Part shown: one piece after another, positions 34,521-42,674 of the stretch | Position numbering within the stretch: the stretch's first letter is position 1 | Layout: every line of letters starts with the position of its first letter | Origin: an uncultured bacterium | Lineage (GTDB): Bacteria; Bacteroidota; Bacteroidia; Bacteroidales; Bacteroidaceae | NCBI GenBank assembly: GCA_905215345.1 | Contig: CAJMPR010000005.1 | Coordinates: 229,939 to 293,938 of the forward strand | Direction of reading: 5' to 3' | Length of the DNA: 64,000 nucleotides | Notes under the pieces: model-generated | Seen by the model: the letters and a program-made list of their open reading frames with translations, nothing else | Databases searched by the model: none | Told to the model about the DNA's origin: nothing | Translations under genes and position numbers: made by a program

Positions 34521-36422
34521 CTACAACTCTTTCTTTATGGCTTTCGCCCAAATCTTATAACCTTCTTCTTTCAGGTGTAACCCGTCATTTGTCAGTTCTG
34601 CACGTAATACGTCAGTCCCTTTTTCAGTGAACAAGGGGAAGAGGTTGATGTAGTTAATACTTTTCTCTTTGGCAAGCGCTTCCAGTTGCTTGTTGATTTC
34701 GGGTATCATACAGGTCTTTCCTGTTAGCTTTTTATAGCGTCCGAATGACTCATTGAAAGGGAGCAGGCTTTGCAGATAAAGTTTGGTATCGGGAGACTCC
34801 TTTTGAATACGTTCCACGGTCATACGAATCATGCTGACAATGCTGTCGGTTGTAAGATCGTGAGAAATGTCATTGACGCCGATAAGCAGAAACAGCTTGG
34901 AAGGATGTCCCGGCAATATTTGGTGCAGGCGGTCGTAGATACCCATTACTTCATCACCGATAATACCACGATTGCGTACATTCTTATTTCCAAGACGGGC
35001 AGCCCAATCACCACCGTTTTCAGTAAGGCTGTTGCCCAACATCACAATGTCTTTATTACCGATAGCAGGCTCGTCCATGAACTGAAGAAACCGCTTGTAG
35101 TAATGGTCTGTATACAGGCGTGGAGTAGGGTATATGGAAGATGCCACAGCGTTGGATACCAGTGAACGCAGACGCACTACACTGTGCCCGTCTTCGGGAT
35201 GCACGGCATTGATAAGCAGGATTACGGAAGTATCATTATCGGGATCAATCACTATGGAAGTACCGGTATAGCCCGTATGACCGTAAGTATTAGGGCTAAA
35301 GAAATCACCGGAGTTGGATGCGTAGGCTGTAAATACATCCCAACCCAATGAACGTCCCAGACCGGCAGTGGCGCGCGGAACGGTACGCATTGCTTTTACG
35401 CCTTGCGGGCTGAGTATGCGGTGGCCGTTCCATTCACCGCCGTTTTGTAAGGCGGCACAAAGAATGGCTATATCTTCCGCACAAGAAAATACACCGGCAT
35501 TACCGCTGATACCTCCGTTGAGGATACGGGCGAGTGGGTCGTGTACCTGACCGCAAAGAATCTGTCCATTAGGTTGCTTTTCAGTAGGAGCGATGTCGGA
35601 GAAGTTGACAAGGGAAGGAGTTGACGAGTTGACAAGGGTTGCCCTGCTTTCCTTGTCTCCTTGCCTCCTTGTTTCCTCGTTAACTACTGTAACCCAGTTG
35701 CCTTTCTTGTCGCGCTGGCAAGGCAGATAGTCGGTATGATTCATGCCCAATATGTCGAATACATTCTCACGGGCAAAGTCACGCAAGGATTGTCCGCTGA
35801 CCGTTTCGATGATATGTTGCAGCGTGATGAAGTTGAGGCAACTATACTGGAAGTCGGTTTGCGGTTTGAAATCGCGCTTGCAGCCGGCAATGTATTCCAT
35901 CAATCCTGCGGGGTTGGGCGAACCATACTTTTTTTCCAGTTCGGCTGCCGGAGCATAGGGAGGCAGACCGGAAGTATGTGTCAGCAAATCGGCTATGCGA
36001 ATGACTTTCTTATCTTTCCCGTCTTCGCTTTCCCAATCTTTGAAACCGGGGATATACCGGCTGACGGGATCAAGGAAACGTATCTTGCCGCGTTCTGCAA
36101 GAATCATAGCACAAACGGCAGTAGACATGGATTTACTGCAAGATGCCATGTCAAAGATGGTATTGGTAGTCATCGGCTCGATGTTCGGAACGATACGTTT
36201 GTTACCGTAAGCTTTCAGATAAGCCATTTTGCCATTACGTACCACAGCCAGTACCGCACCGGGGATTTCTTTATTAGCGATTGCCGTTTCAATAGCTTCG
36301 TCGGCATACATCAGTTTGCGGGAATCTATTCCCACTTGTTCGGGGGCTACACGTTGCAAGGGTTGTGCAACGAGTGTTTGTAGTCCGAAGAAAAGGATAA
36401 GAAAGCTTAGGAGTGTTTTCAT
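34521..36422 (-). CDS. Beta-lactamase-like serine hydrolase fused to SGNH/GDSL esterase
   Basis: Secreted two-domain hydrolase of 633 residues; I start it at MKTLLSFLILFFGLQTLVAQ for its signal peptide (the frame opens 16 codons earlier). Residues about 25-435 are a class C beta-lactamase/DD-peptidase-like domain: SxxK at Ser94-Lys97 (MASCSKSMS), HTSGLPPY, and the HTG box GHTGYTG. The usual YxN reads YSCLN. Residues about 455-633 are an SGNH hydrolase: Ser465 in LGNSLTENGG, IIGD, Asn517 in GVNDIS, and Asp613/His616 in NDGLHL. Residues 249-275 are encoded by a repeat element. Next to murQ, it may remove peptides or O-acetyl groups from peptidoglycan fragments; this is inference. Confidence 0.88.
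   Translation of the reverse strand: MKTLLSFLILFFGLQTLVAQPLQRVAPEQVGIDSRKLMYADEAIETAIANKEIPGAVLAVVRNGKMAYLKAYGNKRIVPNIEPMTTNTIFDMASCSKSMSTAVCAMILAERGKIRFLDPVSRYIPGFKDWESEDGKDKKVIRIADLLTHTSGLPPYAPAAELEKKYGSPNPAGLMEYIAGCKRDFKPQTDFQYSCLNFITLQHIIETVSGQSLRDFARENVFDILGMNHTDYLPCQRDKKGNWVTVVNEETRRQGDKESRATLVNSSTPSLVNFSDIAPTEKQPNGQILCGQVHDPLARILNGGISGNAGVFSCAEDIAILCAALQNGGEWNGHRILSPQGVKAMRTVPRATAGLGRSLGWDVFTAYASNSGDFFSPNTYGHTGYTGTSIVIDPDNDTSVILLINAVHPEDGHSVVRLRSLVSNAVASSIYPTPRLYTDHYYKRFLQFMDEPAIGNKDIVMLGNSLTENGGDWAARLGNKNVRNRGIIGDEVMGIYDRLHQILPGHPSKLFLLIGVNDISHDLTTDSIVSMIRMTVERIQKESPDTKLYLQSLLPFNESFGRYKKLTGKTCMIPEINKQLEALAKEKSINYINLFPLFTEKGTDVLRAELTNDGLHLKEEGYKIWAKAIKKEL
35601..35683. repeat. In-frame repeat element (type 2) inside the beta-lactamase/SGNH gene
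   Basis: Arms of GTTGACAAGG/GTTGACGAG type and CCTTGTCTCCTTGCCTCC type flank a core near GTTGCCCTGC. On the coding strand it gives about 27 residues including ETRRQGDKES and TLVNSSTPSLVN without breaking the frame. Same family as 40809-40882. Confidence 0.8.
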
Positions 36423-36447
36423 ATAGTAGAGTTTTAGGAGTAAACTA

Positions 36448-37266
36448 TCATTTTCCTTCCCGATAAGCATCCGCCGCTTTCTTTACGGAGCCATGCATCA
36501 GCAGGAGTGCTTTGGCTTTTCCGTAATCCAGTCCCAACTCTTCAACCAGCATGCGTGTACCACGGTCTACCAACTTCTTGTTGCTGAGTTGCATGTTTAC
36601 CATTTTGTTTCCTTTTACCCGTCCCAGTTGAATCATTACGGAAGTGGTAATCATGTTCAGAATCATTTTCTGTCCTGTACCCGATTTCATGCGGGAACTT
36701 CCGGTAACATATTCAGGGCCTACAATCATTTCGATGGCTACATCAGCTTCCGCCGCCATTGGAGAATCCGGGTTACTGGTGATACAACCTGTCAGGATAC
36801 CATGTTCACGGGCTTCGTGCATGGCACCGATTACATAAGGGGTGGTACCGGATGCTGCAATGCCGATGACCGTATCCTTATCAGTGATGTTACGTTCTAC
36901 CAACTCTTCCCAACCTCGTTGCGTGTCGTCCTCTGCATTCTCTACCGGATTGCGAAGAGCGGTGTCACCACCGGCTATCAGACCGATAATAAGGGTAGGA
37001 GGCATACCGAATGTCGGCGGAATCTCCGATGCATCGAGTACACCCAGACGTCCGCTGGTGCCGGCGCCCATATAGAAAATACGTCCACCCTGCTTCATGC
37101 GAGGGACAATTTGAGTTACCAACTTCTCTATTTGAGGAATTGCCTTTTGTACGGCAAGTGCTACTTTCCGGTCTTCCGTATTGATGTCTTCCAGAATTTC
37201 ACGGACTGACTTCTTTTCCAAGTCGTTGTAGAGCGAAGGTTGCTCTGAAATCTTGATGAATGCCAT
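36448..37266 (-). CDS. murQ: N-acetylmuramic acid 6-phosphate etherase
   Basis: Cytoplasmic SIS-fold enzyme that cleaves the lactyl ether of MurNAc-6-phosphate, giving GlcNAc-6-phosphate and D-lactate. It is 272 residues. Signatures are MGAGTSGRLGVLDASEIPPT, with the likely catalytic Glu81, NPVENAEDDTQRGWEEL with Glu109, IAASGTTPYVIGA, and SSRMKSGTGQKMILNMITTS. Typical MurQ is near 300 residues, so this form is slightly short at the N-terminus but complete in motifs. It follows the kinase gene by 75 bases containing a repeat element and precedes the beta-lactamase/SGNH gene by 25 bases. Confidence 0.95.
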   Translation of the reverse strand: MAFIKISEQPSLYNDLEKKSVREILEDINTEDRKVALAVQKAIPQIEKLVTQIVPRMKQGGRIFYMGAGTSGRLGVLDASEIPPTFGMPPTLIIGLIAGGDTALRNPVENAEDDTQRGWEELVERNITDKDTVIGIAASGTTPYVIGAMHEAREHGILTGCITSNPDSPMAAEADVAIEMIVGPEYVTGSSRMKSGTGQKMILNMITTSVMIQLGRVKGNKMVNMQLSNKKLVDRGTRMLVEELGLDYGKAKALLLMHGSVKKAADAYREGK

Positions 37267-37271
37267 GTTGT

Positions 37272-37343
37272 ATAATTATGAATTATGAATTATTAAATAT
37301 GAATTGGCTGCGCATTTACCACCTTATCACTTACCACTCTATC
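37272..37343. repeat. Intergenic repeat element between murK and murQ
   Basis: Left arm of AATTATGA-type direct repeats, a core GAATTGGCTGCGC (37301-37313) that matches the core of the two CAATTGA elements in the dehydrogenase gene, and a right arm of TTACCACCTTATCAC-type repeats. The two arms are unrelated in sequence, so it may be chimeric. Its right end overlaps the TGA stop of murK (37342-37344). Confidence 0.65.
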
Positions 37344-38187
37344 ATTTTGGGCTATGGTATTTAATTAATCCTTCCATAGGGCTCTTGATGATTGTACCTA
37401 ACTGAATACCCATTTCCTTTGCGGTTTCCGCAAGGATTTCCTTGTAGTAGAAAGCCACCGAACCGATGAAATGTACCTTGTTATCTTTATAATTGTCATA
37501 CTGCATAACATTACGTTTAAGGAATGCCTTGAAGCTGTTATGCACCAATGCACGTACACACGGTTCACCCAGATTCTGTGAAAGGAACGGAGAGAGGCTT
37601 GCCAGGAAGCGGTTGGGGAACGGTTTGCGATAAACACGGTCTATGATTTCAGCCGGTGTCAGGTTGAACTGTTTGAGAAACTTCTCTTTCAGTTCGGGAG
37701 TCATCTGGTTCTTCAGAATATCCCCTACCAACAGCTTGCCCAACACAGCACCACTGCCTTCATCACCAAGGATAAATCCCAACGGAGATACATTGGTGAC
37801 AATCTGTTTCCCGTCGTAGTAACAGGAATTGGAACCGGTACCCATGATGCAGGCAATACCGGCTTCGTGACCGCAAAGTCCACGAGCAGCCGCGAGCATG
37901 TCGGTATTAACTTCTACCGCTCCTCTCACTTTGAGGTGATTGGTGATGGCGCGGTGTACCATTTCTATCTTGTCGGGAAATCCGCATCCCGCGCCATAGA
38001 AATATACAGCATCCAACTCGTTGGTTGCTAACTGGGGTAACAGCGACGTTGCTATCTCGTTACTGATCTCTTCTTCCGACTGAAAGAAAGGATTAGTGCC
38101 CTTCGTGAAAATCTGTCGGATAAGTTGTCCATTCTCTACAACACACCAATCGGTCTTCGTAGAACCACTGTCTGCAATTAGAATCAT
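37342..38187 (-). CDS. murK: N-acetylmuramate/N-acetylglucosamine kinase (BadF/BadG ATPase family)
   Basis: Cytoplasmic sugar kinase of the ASKHA fold. It is 281 residues. The phosphate-1 loop is ADSGSTKTDWCVVE, the phosphate-2 region includes CIMGTGSNSCYYDG, and GDEGSGAVLGKLLVGD follows. In the Tannerella system, MurK phosphorylates MurNAc at C6 to supply MurQ; close homologues also act on GlcNAc. Its position between MurT-like and MurQ genes supports the MurK role. Both sides carry intergenic repeat elements, and its stop codon lies inside one. Confidence 0.88.
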   Translation of the reverse strand: MILIADSGSTKTDWCVVENGQLIRQIFTKGTNPFFQSEEEISNEIATSLLPQLATNELDAVYFYGAGCGFPDKIEMVHRAITNHLKVRGAVEVNTDMLAAARGLCGHEAGIACIMGTGSNSCYYDGKQIVTNVSPLGFILGDEGSGAVLGKLLVGDILKNQMTPELKEKFLKQFNLTPAEIIDRVYRKPFPNRFLASLSPFLSQNLGEPCVRALVHNSFKAFLKRNVMQYDNYKDNKVHFIGSVAFYYKEILAETAKEMGIQLGTIIKSPMEGLIKYHSPK

Positions 38188-38194
38188 ATTTTTG

Positions 38195-38278
38195 TAGTTA
38201 TTAGTTATTAGTGATTAGTGATTTGTTATTGGTGGTTAGCGATTGATAGCAAATCACCAATCACTAACCACCAATAAC
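38195..38278. repeat. Intergenic inverted-repeat element between murT and murK
   Basis: Arms built from AGTTATTAGT/TTAGTGATTAGTGATTT words pair with AAATCACCAATCACTAACC. An inner perfect pair TTATTGGTGGTTAG (38226-38239) and CTAACCACCAATAA (38264-38277) is nested. The right edge overlaps the TAG stop of the murT-like gene at 38278-38280. Confidence 0.8.
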
Positions 38279-39465
38279 TATAGCTTGATATATATTTTCC
38301 GTTTATAAAGTTGGTATCCGATGCACCAGTTCAAAGCGACGAATAGTAGTGCATAGGCCAGTGAGCCACCTGTTTCACCAAATACCGGCATCAATAGTAT
38401 CTTATAGATGAAACCATGTATACTGATGCTGGCGCCGTCCCACGGAAAGTTGATGCTGCCGAACAGGATGCCGAGCACTCCTCCCAATACATACATAAAC
38501 AGAGGGTTGACGCCGAATGATTCGAAAAACATGCTCCACTTTCTGTATCCTTTTACATCAATAATCCAGATGAGCAAAGCAAGGAAACTGGAAGCAAGCC
38601 CGCAAGTAACCAGTACGAAAGTAGGCGACCATATCTTTTTGTTGATAGGACAACCGTAACTCAGCAGAAATCCGGCAAAGGTGAGGATAGTGCCTACGAG
38701 GAAAAGCTTGATAAGATGTGAATTGAGCATGCTCTCACGGTCTTCGTTGGCTTTGCCGCCTTCGAGCATCAGGCGTCCCACGCAAAAGCCCAGCAATACG
38801 TGGGCGATAGAAGGAATGGTGCTCAGAAGTCCTTCGGGGTCTATGCCGTTGTCCTTATACATGTGTGCGGGAGTCAGGATGGCACGGTCTACCACTGCAA
38901 GGATATTGGTGTTGTTAAAGGCAAATCCATTGCCACATAACAATAGAATGAAGTAACCTATCAGCAGGGTAGCGATGAGATAAGGGATGTTTCTGTGTTT
39001 CATCGTCAGCGCAATGATAGCGGTAGCCCCATAACAGAGTGCCAAACGTTGCATTACGCCCAGAATACGGATGTGGTCGAAAGTCCATGTGGCTTCCCAC
39101 AATTGTGCACCGAAACTGATGCCTTCGGTAGGGGAAGTCCAGTAATAACAGAACTTCGAGAACCATCCGATGGCCATACCGATAAGGAAGATGAGCAGGG
39201 TACGCTTCAGTATTTTAATGGCGGCCGTATGACTGAATTCAAAGTTATACTTCTTTAGAGAAATGTACGTGGAAATTCCCATGATAAACATGAAGAAAGG
39301 AAAAACCAGGTCGGTAGGCGTGAGGCCGTTCCATTCGGCATGACGCAAAGGGGCATAAATATGCGCCCATGTACCGGGGTTGTTAACCATAATCATACCT
39401 GCAATGGTAACACCGCGAAGGATGTCAAGGGCAAGGATACGTTTGCTTGTTTGGGGGCTGTTCAT
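38278..39465 (-). CDS. murT: Multi-pass inner-membrane protein, MurT-like MurNAc transporter (DUF5009/acyltransferase-like)
   Basis: Integral membrane protein of 395 residues with about ten hydrophobic segments. It starts RILALDILRGVTIAGMIMVN, then LTPTDLVFPFFMFIMGISTYIS, the signature of the DUF5009/heparan-glucosaminide acetyltransferase-like (NagX) family. Databases often call this family an acyltransferase. In Tannerella forsythia the gene beside murK and murQ, named murT, encodes the MurNAc transporter, and I believe it is of this family. The murT-murK-murQ order here is the same, so transport of MurNAc across the inner membrane is likely. An acetyltransferase role remains the alternative. 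Confidence 0.78.
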   Translation of the reverse strand: MNSPQTSKRILALDILRGVTIAGMIMVNNPGTWAHIYAPLRHAEWNGLTPTDLVFPFFMFIMGISTYISLKKYNFEFSHTAAIKILKRTLLIFLIGMAIGWFSKFCYYWTSPTEGISFGAQLWEATWTFDHIRILGVMQRLALCYGATAIIALTMKHRNIPYLIATLLIGYFILLLCGNGFAFNNTNILAVVDRAILTPAHMYKDNGIDPEGLLSTIPSIAHVLLGFCVGRLMLEGGKANEDRESMLNSHLIKLFLVGTILTFAGFLLSYGCPINKKIWSPTFVLVTCGLASSFLALLIWIIDVKGYRKWSMFFESFGVNPLFMYVLGGVLGILFGSINFPWDGASISIHGFIYKILLMPVFGETGGSLAYALLFVALNWCIGYQLYKRKIYIKL

Positions 39466-39489
39466 ATTGGTTAAGTTATTAGTTCTGAA

Positions 39490-42400
39490 TTATTTGTTGT
39501 TTGATGTTTTTGATACTTCCGCATTTATGCTCTGGGTACATTGGTCTACGAGGTAGGCTATGGACACGTAGGGGATACCTGCATTTGTTGTCAGGCCGAT
39601 TTCGCAAGTACGGCTGTTGGAATAACCGATGCTGATACCGGCGGCCTCGATTTGGGGACGGAGCTTGCGCAGTGCGTAAGCATTCAGTTCGGGATAGGTG
39701 AAACCACGGTCACCGGCAAAGCCGCAACATCCTACTTCCTCAGGTATGAAAACCTTGGTGGAGCAGAGTCGTGCCAAAGCTATGATTGTATCTGCCAATC
39801 CCATCTTCCTCATGGAGCAAGTGATGTGGACGGCGACAGGGCGGTCGGTTGGCGTAAATACCAACTTGTCCCGCAGGTATGTATAGATAAATTCTGCCGG
39901 TTCGTAAAGCTTCATCTTGTGAATGGTTTCACGCATTCGGTGCAAGCAAGGGCTCTGGTCGCATAATACGGGATATTTGCCCTGTTCGCTGGCTTCCCAA
40001 AGGGCGGTTTCCAGTTCGGCGGCCTTGCGGTCGGCAATGTCGAGCATTCCTTTACTTTCCCAAATGGTTCCGCAACAAAGTTTTTCCATATTTCGGGGGA
40101 AGATAACTTCGTAACCTGCTTTTTGAAGCAGCGAGATCATCTTGTTTACCAGTGGTTGCTCAACGGGAGACTTCTTAGGCAGTCCCATAGTCTGATTGAT
40201 ACAGCTTGGGAAATAAACGACTTTGAGCAATTGGCAATTGACAGTTGACAATTGACAATTGGCTGCGCTGTCTTTGTTTATGCTCTTATTCCGCATGGCA
40301 TAATTATCAATTGTGAATTGTGAATTGTGAATTGGCAAAGGCATTGCGGGAGTCCACAGCGGGATGCCAAGTATGTTGTGCATACCTATTGTAATGCCGC
40401 TCATGGCTTTGGTTCCCAATATGGAATGACTGAGATTGGCCAATCCCAATACAGGGCGCAATGTGCTCTTGATACCAGCAAAGTGGTTGGCGGCAAAGTT
40501 ACCCACTTTATATCCGAAGCTGTTTGGTGGGTTTTCTGCCTGACGGATGATATGGGTTAAGTCACCTGTGTTAATGTCCATCGGACAAGACATGGAGCAA
40601 AGGCCGTCTCCGGCACAAGTCTGATTGCCCGGATAGCGATATTGCTTCTCCAATAGGGCAAGACGGGCCGGATCTTCATTACTCTGGCGCAGACGGGAGA
40701 TCTCTCTTTGCACTACGATGCGCTGGCGTGAAGAAAGGGTGAAACCGCAGGAAAGACAGTTTACTTCGCAGAAGCCACATTCAATGCAACGATCCACCTT
40801 CTTAGATACGAGTTGACGGGTTGACAAGTTGACGAGGGCTGTGCTATCTTCCTTGTCACCTTGTTTCCTTGTTTCCTTGTCGCCTCCTATTAACGGCAAT
40901 GGTTTAAAGTTCTTGATGTGACATTTCGGGTCCTCATTGAAGATAACGCCCGGATTCAACAATCCCTTTGGGTCGAACAGCTCTTTGATGGCTTTCATTA
41001 TCTCAAAAGCGTCGTCTCCCCATTCATAACGTACAAAAGGGGCCATATTACGTCCCGTCCCATGTTCGGCTTTCAGAGAACCGTCATATTTATCGACCAC
41101 CAATGTCTTTACATCGTTCATCAGGTCTTCGTAACGTTTTACTTCGGCATCGCTACTGAAAGACTGGTTGAGGATAAAGTGATAGTTGCCTTCGAGCGCA
41201 TGCCCATAGATACAAGCATCGTTGTAACCGTGACGGGCAATGAGGCTCTGTAATTCGGCGGTGGCTTCGGGAAGGTCTTCGATGTGGAATGCCACATCTT
41301 CGATGAGGCAGGTTGTTCCCGGCTCGCGTGTTCCGCCTACCGAGGGGAATATACCGGAACGGATAGCCCAGTACTTGGAATATTCTTCCGGGCGGGCGGT
41401 GAAATGTACGGGGATATAAGTCTGGAAAGCTGTCAGGCATTGCTCAATGGCACTGATGTTCTTTGCCAGTTCTTCCGGAGTACGGGCTTTGGTTTCAGTC
41501 AGCACGGCAGTCAGCCCGGTTTCATCGCCCGGCTCTACACCGGGAAGGATGGAAGAGGCAACCTCTCCTTTGTATTTCAGGAATACAGGGTCGTTGACGG
41601 AAGAGAGAGACTTGTAGTCGAGTAACTCGGCGCCCTTTACCAATTGACCTTGCAATTGATAATTGACAGTTGACAATTGACAATTGGCTGCGCTGTTTGG
41701 GTTTGCGCTGTCACGCTGCATAGAATTGTCAATTGTCAATTGTGAATTGTCAATTGCAAGGTCCATTGACTTCATCGCTACCACCGCACGGCAAGCATCT
41801 TTTATAGTCTTGAAGTAAAGCATGGCACTTGCCTTGCAGGGATAGTCATATTCTGTCTTCATGGTTACCTGGGAGAGGAACGCCAATGTTCCTTCCGAAC
41901 CGACCATGAGGTGTGTAATGATGTCGAACGGATCGTCAAAGCGGACAAACGGTAGAAGATTCAACCCCGTTACGTTCTTTATGGAGTATTTATAGCGGAT
42001 GCGTTCGGTTAACTTTTCATCGGCACGGACTTTGTCACGGAGTGTGCATATCTGCCGGATAAAGTCAGGATGAGTCACCTCGAAAGCAGCACGACTGACG
42101 GGATCGCCTGTGTCCAATAAAGTTCCGTCCGCCAGTACGATACGGGCAGAGAGAAGCACTTTGTCACTGTTGGCATGCGTACCGCAGTTCATGCCCGAAG
42201 CGTTATTCATAACGATGCCGCCCACCATGGCACTTTTCACACTGGCGGGGTCCGGAGCGAATTTACGTCCGAAAGGTGCCAGTATTTCGTTTACCCGTTG
42301 CCCGATAATACCCGGTTGCAGGGTGATTTCTTCGTGATCGGGCGATATACTGTACTTTTCCCAGTGTTTGCCTGCTACGATAAGGATAGAGTCACTAATG

Positions 42401-42645
42401 GCCTGTCCTGACAAGCTGGTACCCGCCGCGCGGAATGTAACCGGCAGGCCGTAGCGGTCGGCCAGCTTCAGCAGTCGGGAGATTTCTTCTTCTCCCTCCG
42501 AACGAATGACGATTTGCGGAATGAGGCGGTAAAAACCTGCATCTGTTCCCCAAGCCAACCGGCGGAGCTCGTCGGTATAAATTCTATCTTGCGGAATGAA
42601 TGTTCTCGCTTCCTGCAAGAATGTTGTGTACGAACTTTTTATCAT
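39490..42645 (-). CDS. FAD-linked D-lactate dehydrogenase-like protein fused to 4Fe-4S/CCG domains
   Basis: Large flavin/iron-sulfur oxidoreductase (1051 residues), membrane-associated in related GlcD/GlcF-type systems. Order: FAD_binding_4 (about 45-185; RAAGTSLSGQAISD, GGIVMNNASGMNCGTHANSD), FAD-oxidase C-terminal domain (about 225-570; AEHGTGRNMAPFV, FDPKGLLNPGVIF), ferredoxin clusters (CIECGFCEVNC from about 620; TCAGDGLCSMSCP from about 676), and CCG domains (LCCGTIWESKG about 857, then GCCGFAGDRGF). MurQ, three genes downstream, releases D-lactate, so oxidation of D-lactate to pyruvate is a good hypothesis; glycolate or other 2-hydroxyacids are alternatives. Three repeat elements are translated in frame at about 295-333, 588-613 and 771-807. 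All domain motifs appear intact around them. Confidence 0.88.
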   Translation of the reverse strand: MIKSSYTTFLQEARTFIPQDRIYTDELRRLAWGTDAGFYRLIPQIVIRSEGEEEISRLLKLADRYGLPVTFRAAGTSLSGQAISDSILIVAGKHWEKYSISPDHEEITLQPGIIGQRVNEILAPFGRKFAPDPASVKSAMVGGIVMNNASGMNCGTHANSDKVLLSARIVLADGTLLDTGDPVSRAAFEVTHPDFIRQICTLRDKVRADEKLTERIRYKYSIKNVTGLNLLPFVRFDDPFDIITHLMVGSEGTLAFLSQVTMKTEYDYPCKASAMLYFKTIKDACRAVVAMKSMDLAIDNSQLTIDNSMQRDSANPNSAANCQLSTVNYQLQGQLVKGAELLDYKSLSSVNDPVFLKYKGEVASSILPGVEPGDETGLTAVLTETKARTPEELAKNISAIEQCLTAFQTYIPVHFTARPEEYSKYWAIRSGIFPSVGGTREPGTTCLIEDVAFHIEDLPEATAELQSLIARHGYNDACIYGHALEGNYHFILNQSFSSDAEVKRYEDLMNDVKTLVVDKYDGSLKAEHGTGRNMAPFVRYEWGDDAFEIMKAIKELFDPKGLLNPGVIFNEDPKCHIKNFKPLPLIGGDKETRKQGDKEDSTALVNLSTRQLVSKKVDRCIECGFCEVNCLSCGFTLSSRQRIVVQREISRLRQSNEDPARLALLEKQYRYPGNQTCAGDGLCSMSCPMDINTGDLTHIIRQAENPPNSFGYKVGNFAANHFAGIKSTLRPVLGLANLSHSILGTKAMSGITIGMHNILGIPLWTPAMPLPIHNSQFTIDNYAMRNKSINKDSAANCQLSTVNCQLLKVVYFPSCINQTMGLPKKSPVEQPLVNKMISLLQKAGYEVIFPRNMEKLCCGTIWESKGMLDIADRKAAELETALWEASEQGKYPVLCDQSPCLHRMRETIHKMKLYEPAEFIYTYLRDKLVFTPTDRPVAVHITCSMRKMGLADTIIALARLCSTKVFIPEEVGCCGFAGDRGFTYPELNAYALRKLRPQIEAAGISIGYSNSRTCEIGLTTNAGIPYVSIAYLVDQCTQSINAEVSKTSNNK
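40227..40337. repeat. In-frame CAATTGA-type repeat element (copy C) in the dehydrogenase gene
   Basis: Tandem 7-mers (CAATTGA and variants) form the two arms, with core ATTGGCTGCGCTGTC. Translated as about 37 residues including HNSQFTIDNYAM and NCQLSTVNCQL, between the ferredoxin and CCG domains. Confidence 0.85.
40809..40882. repeat. In-frame repeat element (type 2) in the dehydrogenase gene
   Basis: GTTGAC(G/A)AG/GGTTGACAAG arms and CCTTGTCACCTTGTTTCC arms around GGCTGTGCTATC. Translated as about 26 residues including DKETRKQGDKED and TALVNLSTRQLV, exactly between the flavin and ferredoxin domains. Related to 35601-35683. Confidence 0.82.
41640..41758. repeat. In-frame CAATTGA-type repeat element (copy D) in the dehydrogenase gene
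   Basis: Arms of tandem CAATTGA/CAATTGT units flank a core with ATTGGCTGCGCTGTT and CGCTGTCACGCTGC. Translated as about 39 residues beginning DLAIDNSQLTIDNS and ending NCQLSTVNYQLQGQL, in the FAD-oxidase C-terminal domain region. Confidence 0.87.
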
Positions 42646-42674
42646 GTCATCTAAACAACTCTATATTTGTTAAA

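Noticed and set aside
35661..36383. Open frame of 240 codons on the plus strand opposite the beta-lactamase/SGNH gene
   Set aside because: The minus strand carries complete catalytic motifs; the other frame is biased by codon structure only.
38278..39465. Plain acyltransferase label for the MurT-like gene
   Set aside because: The family resemblance is real, but the murT-murK-murQ order favours the transporter role; the alternative is kept in the feature entry rather than as the main call.
39490..42645. Inteins or introns as explanation of the inserted segments in the dehydrogenase gene
   Set aside because: Inserts are only 26-39 residues with no splicing motifs, and the same DNA occurs in other genes and intergenic regions.
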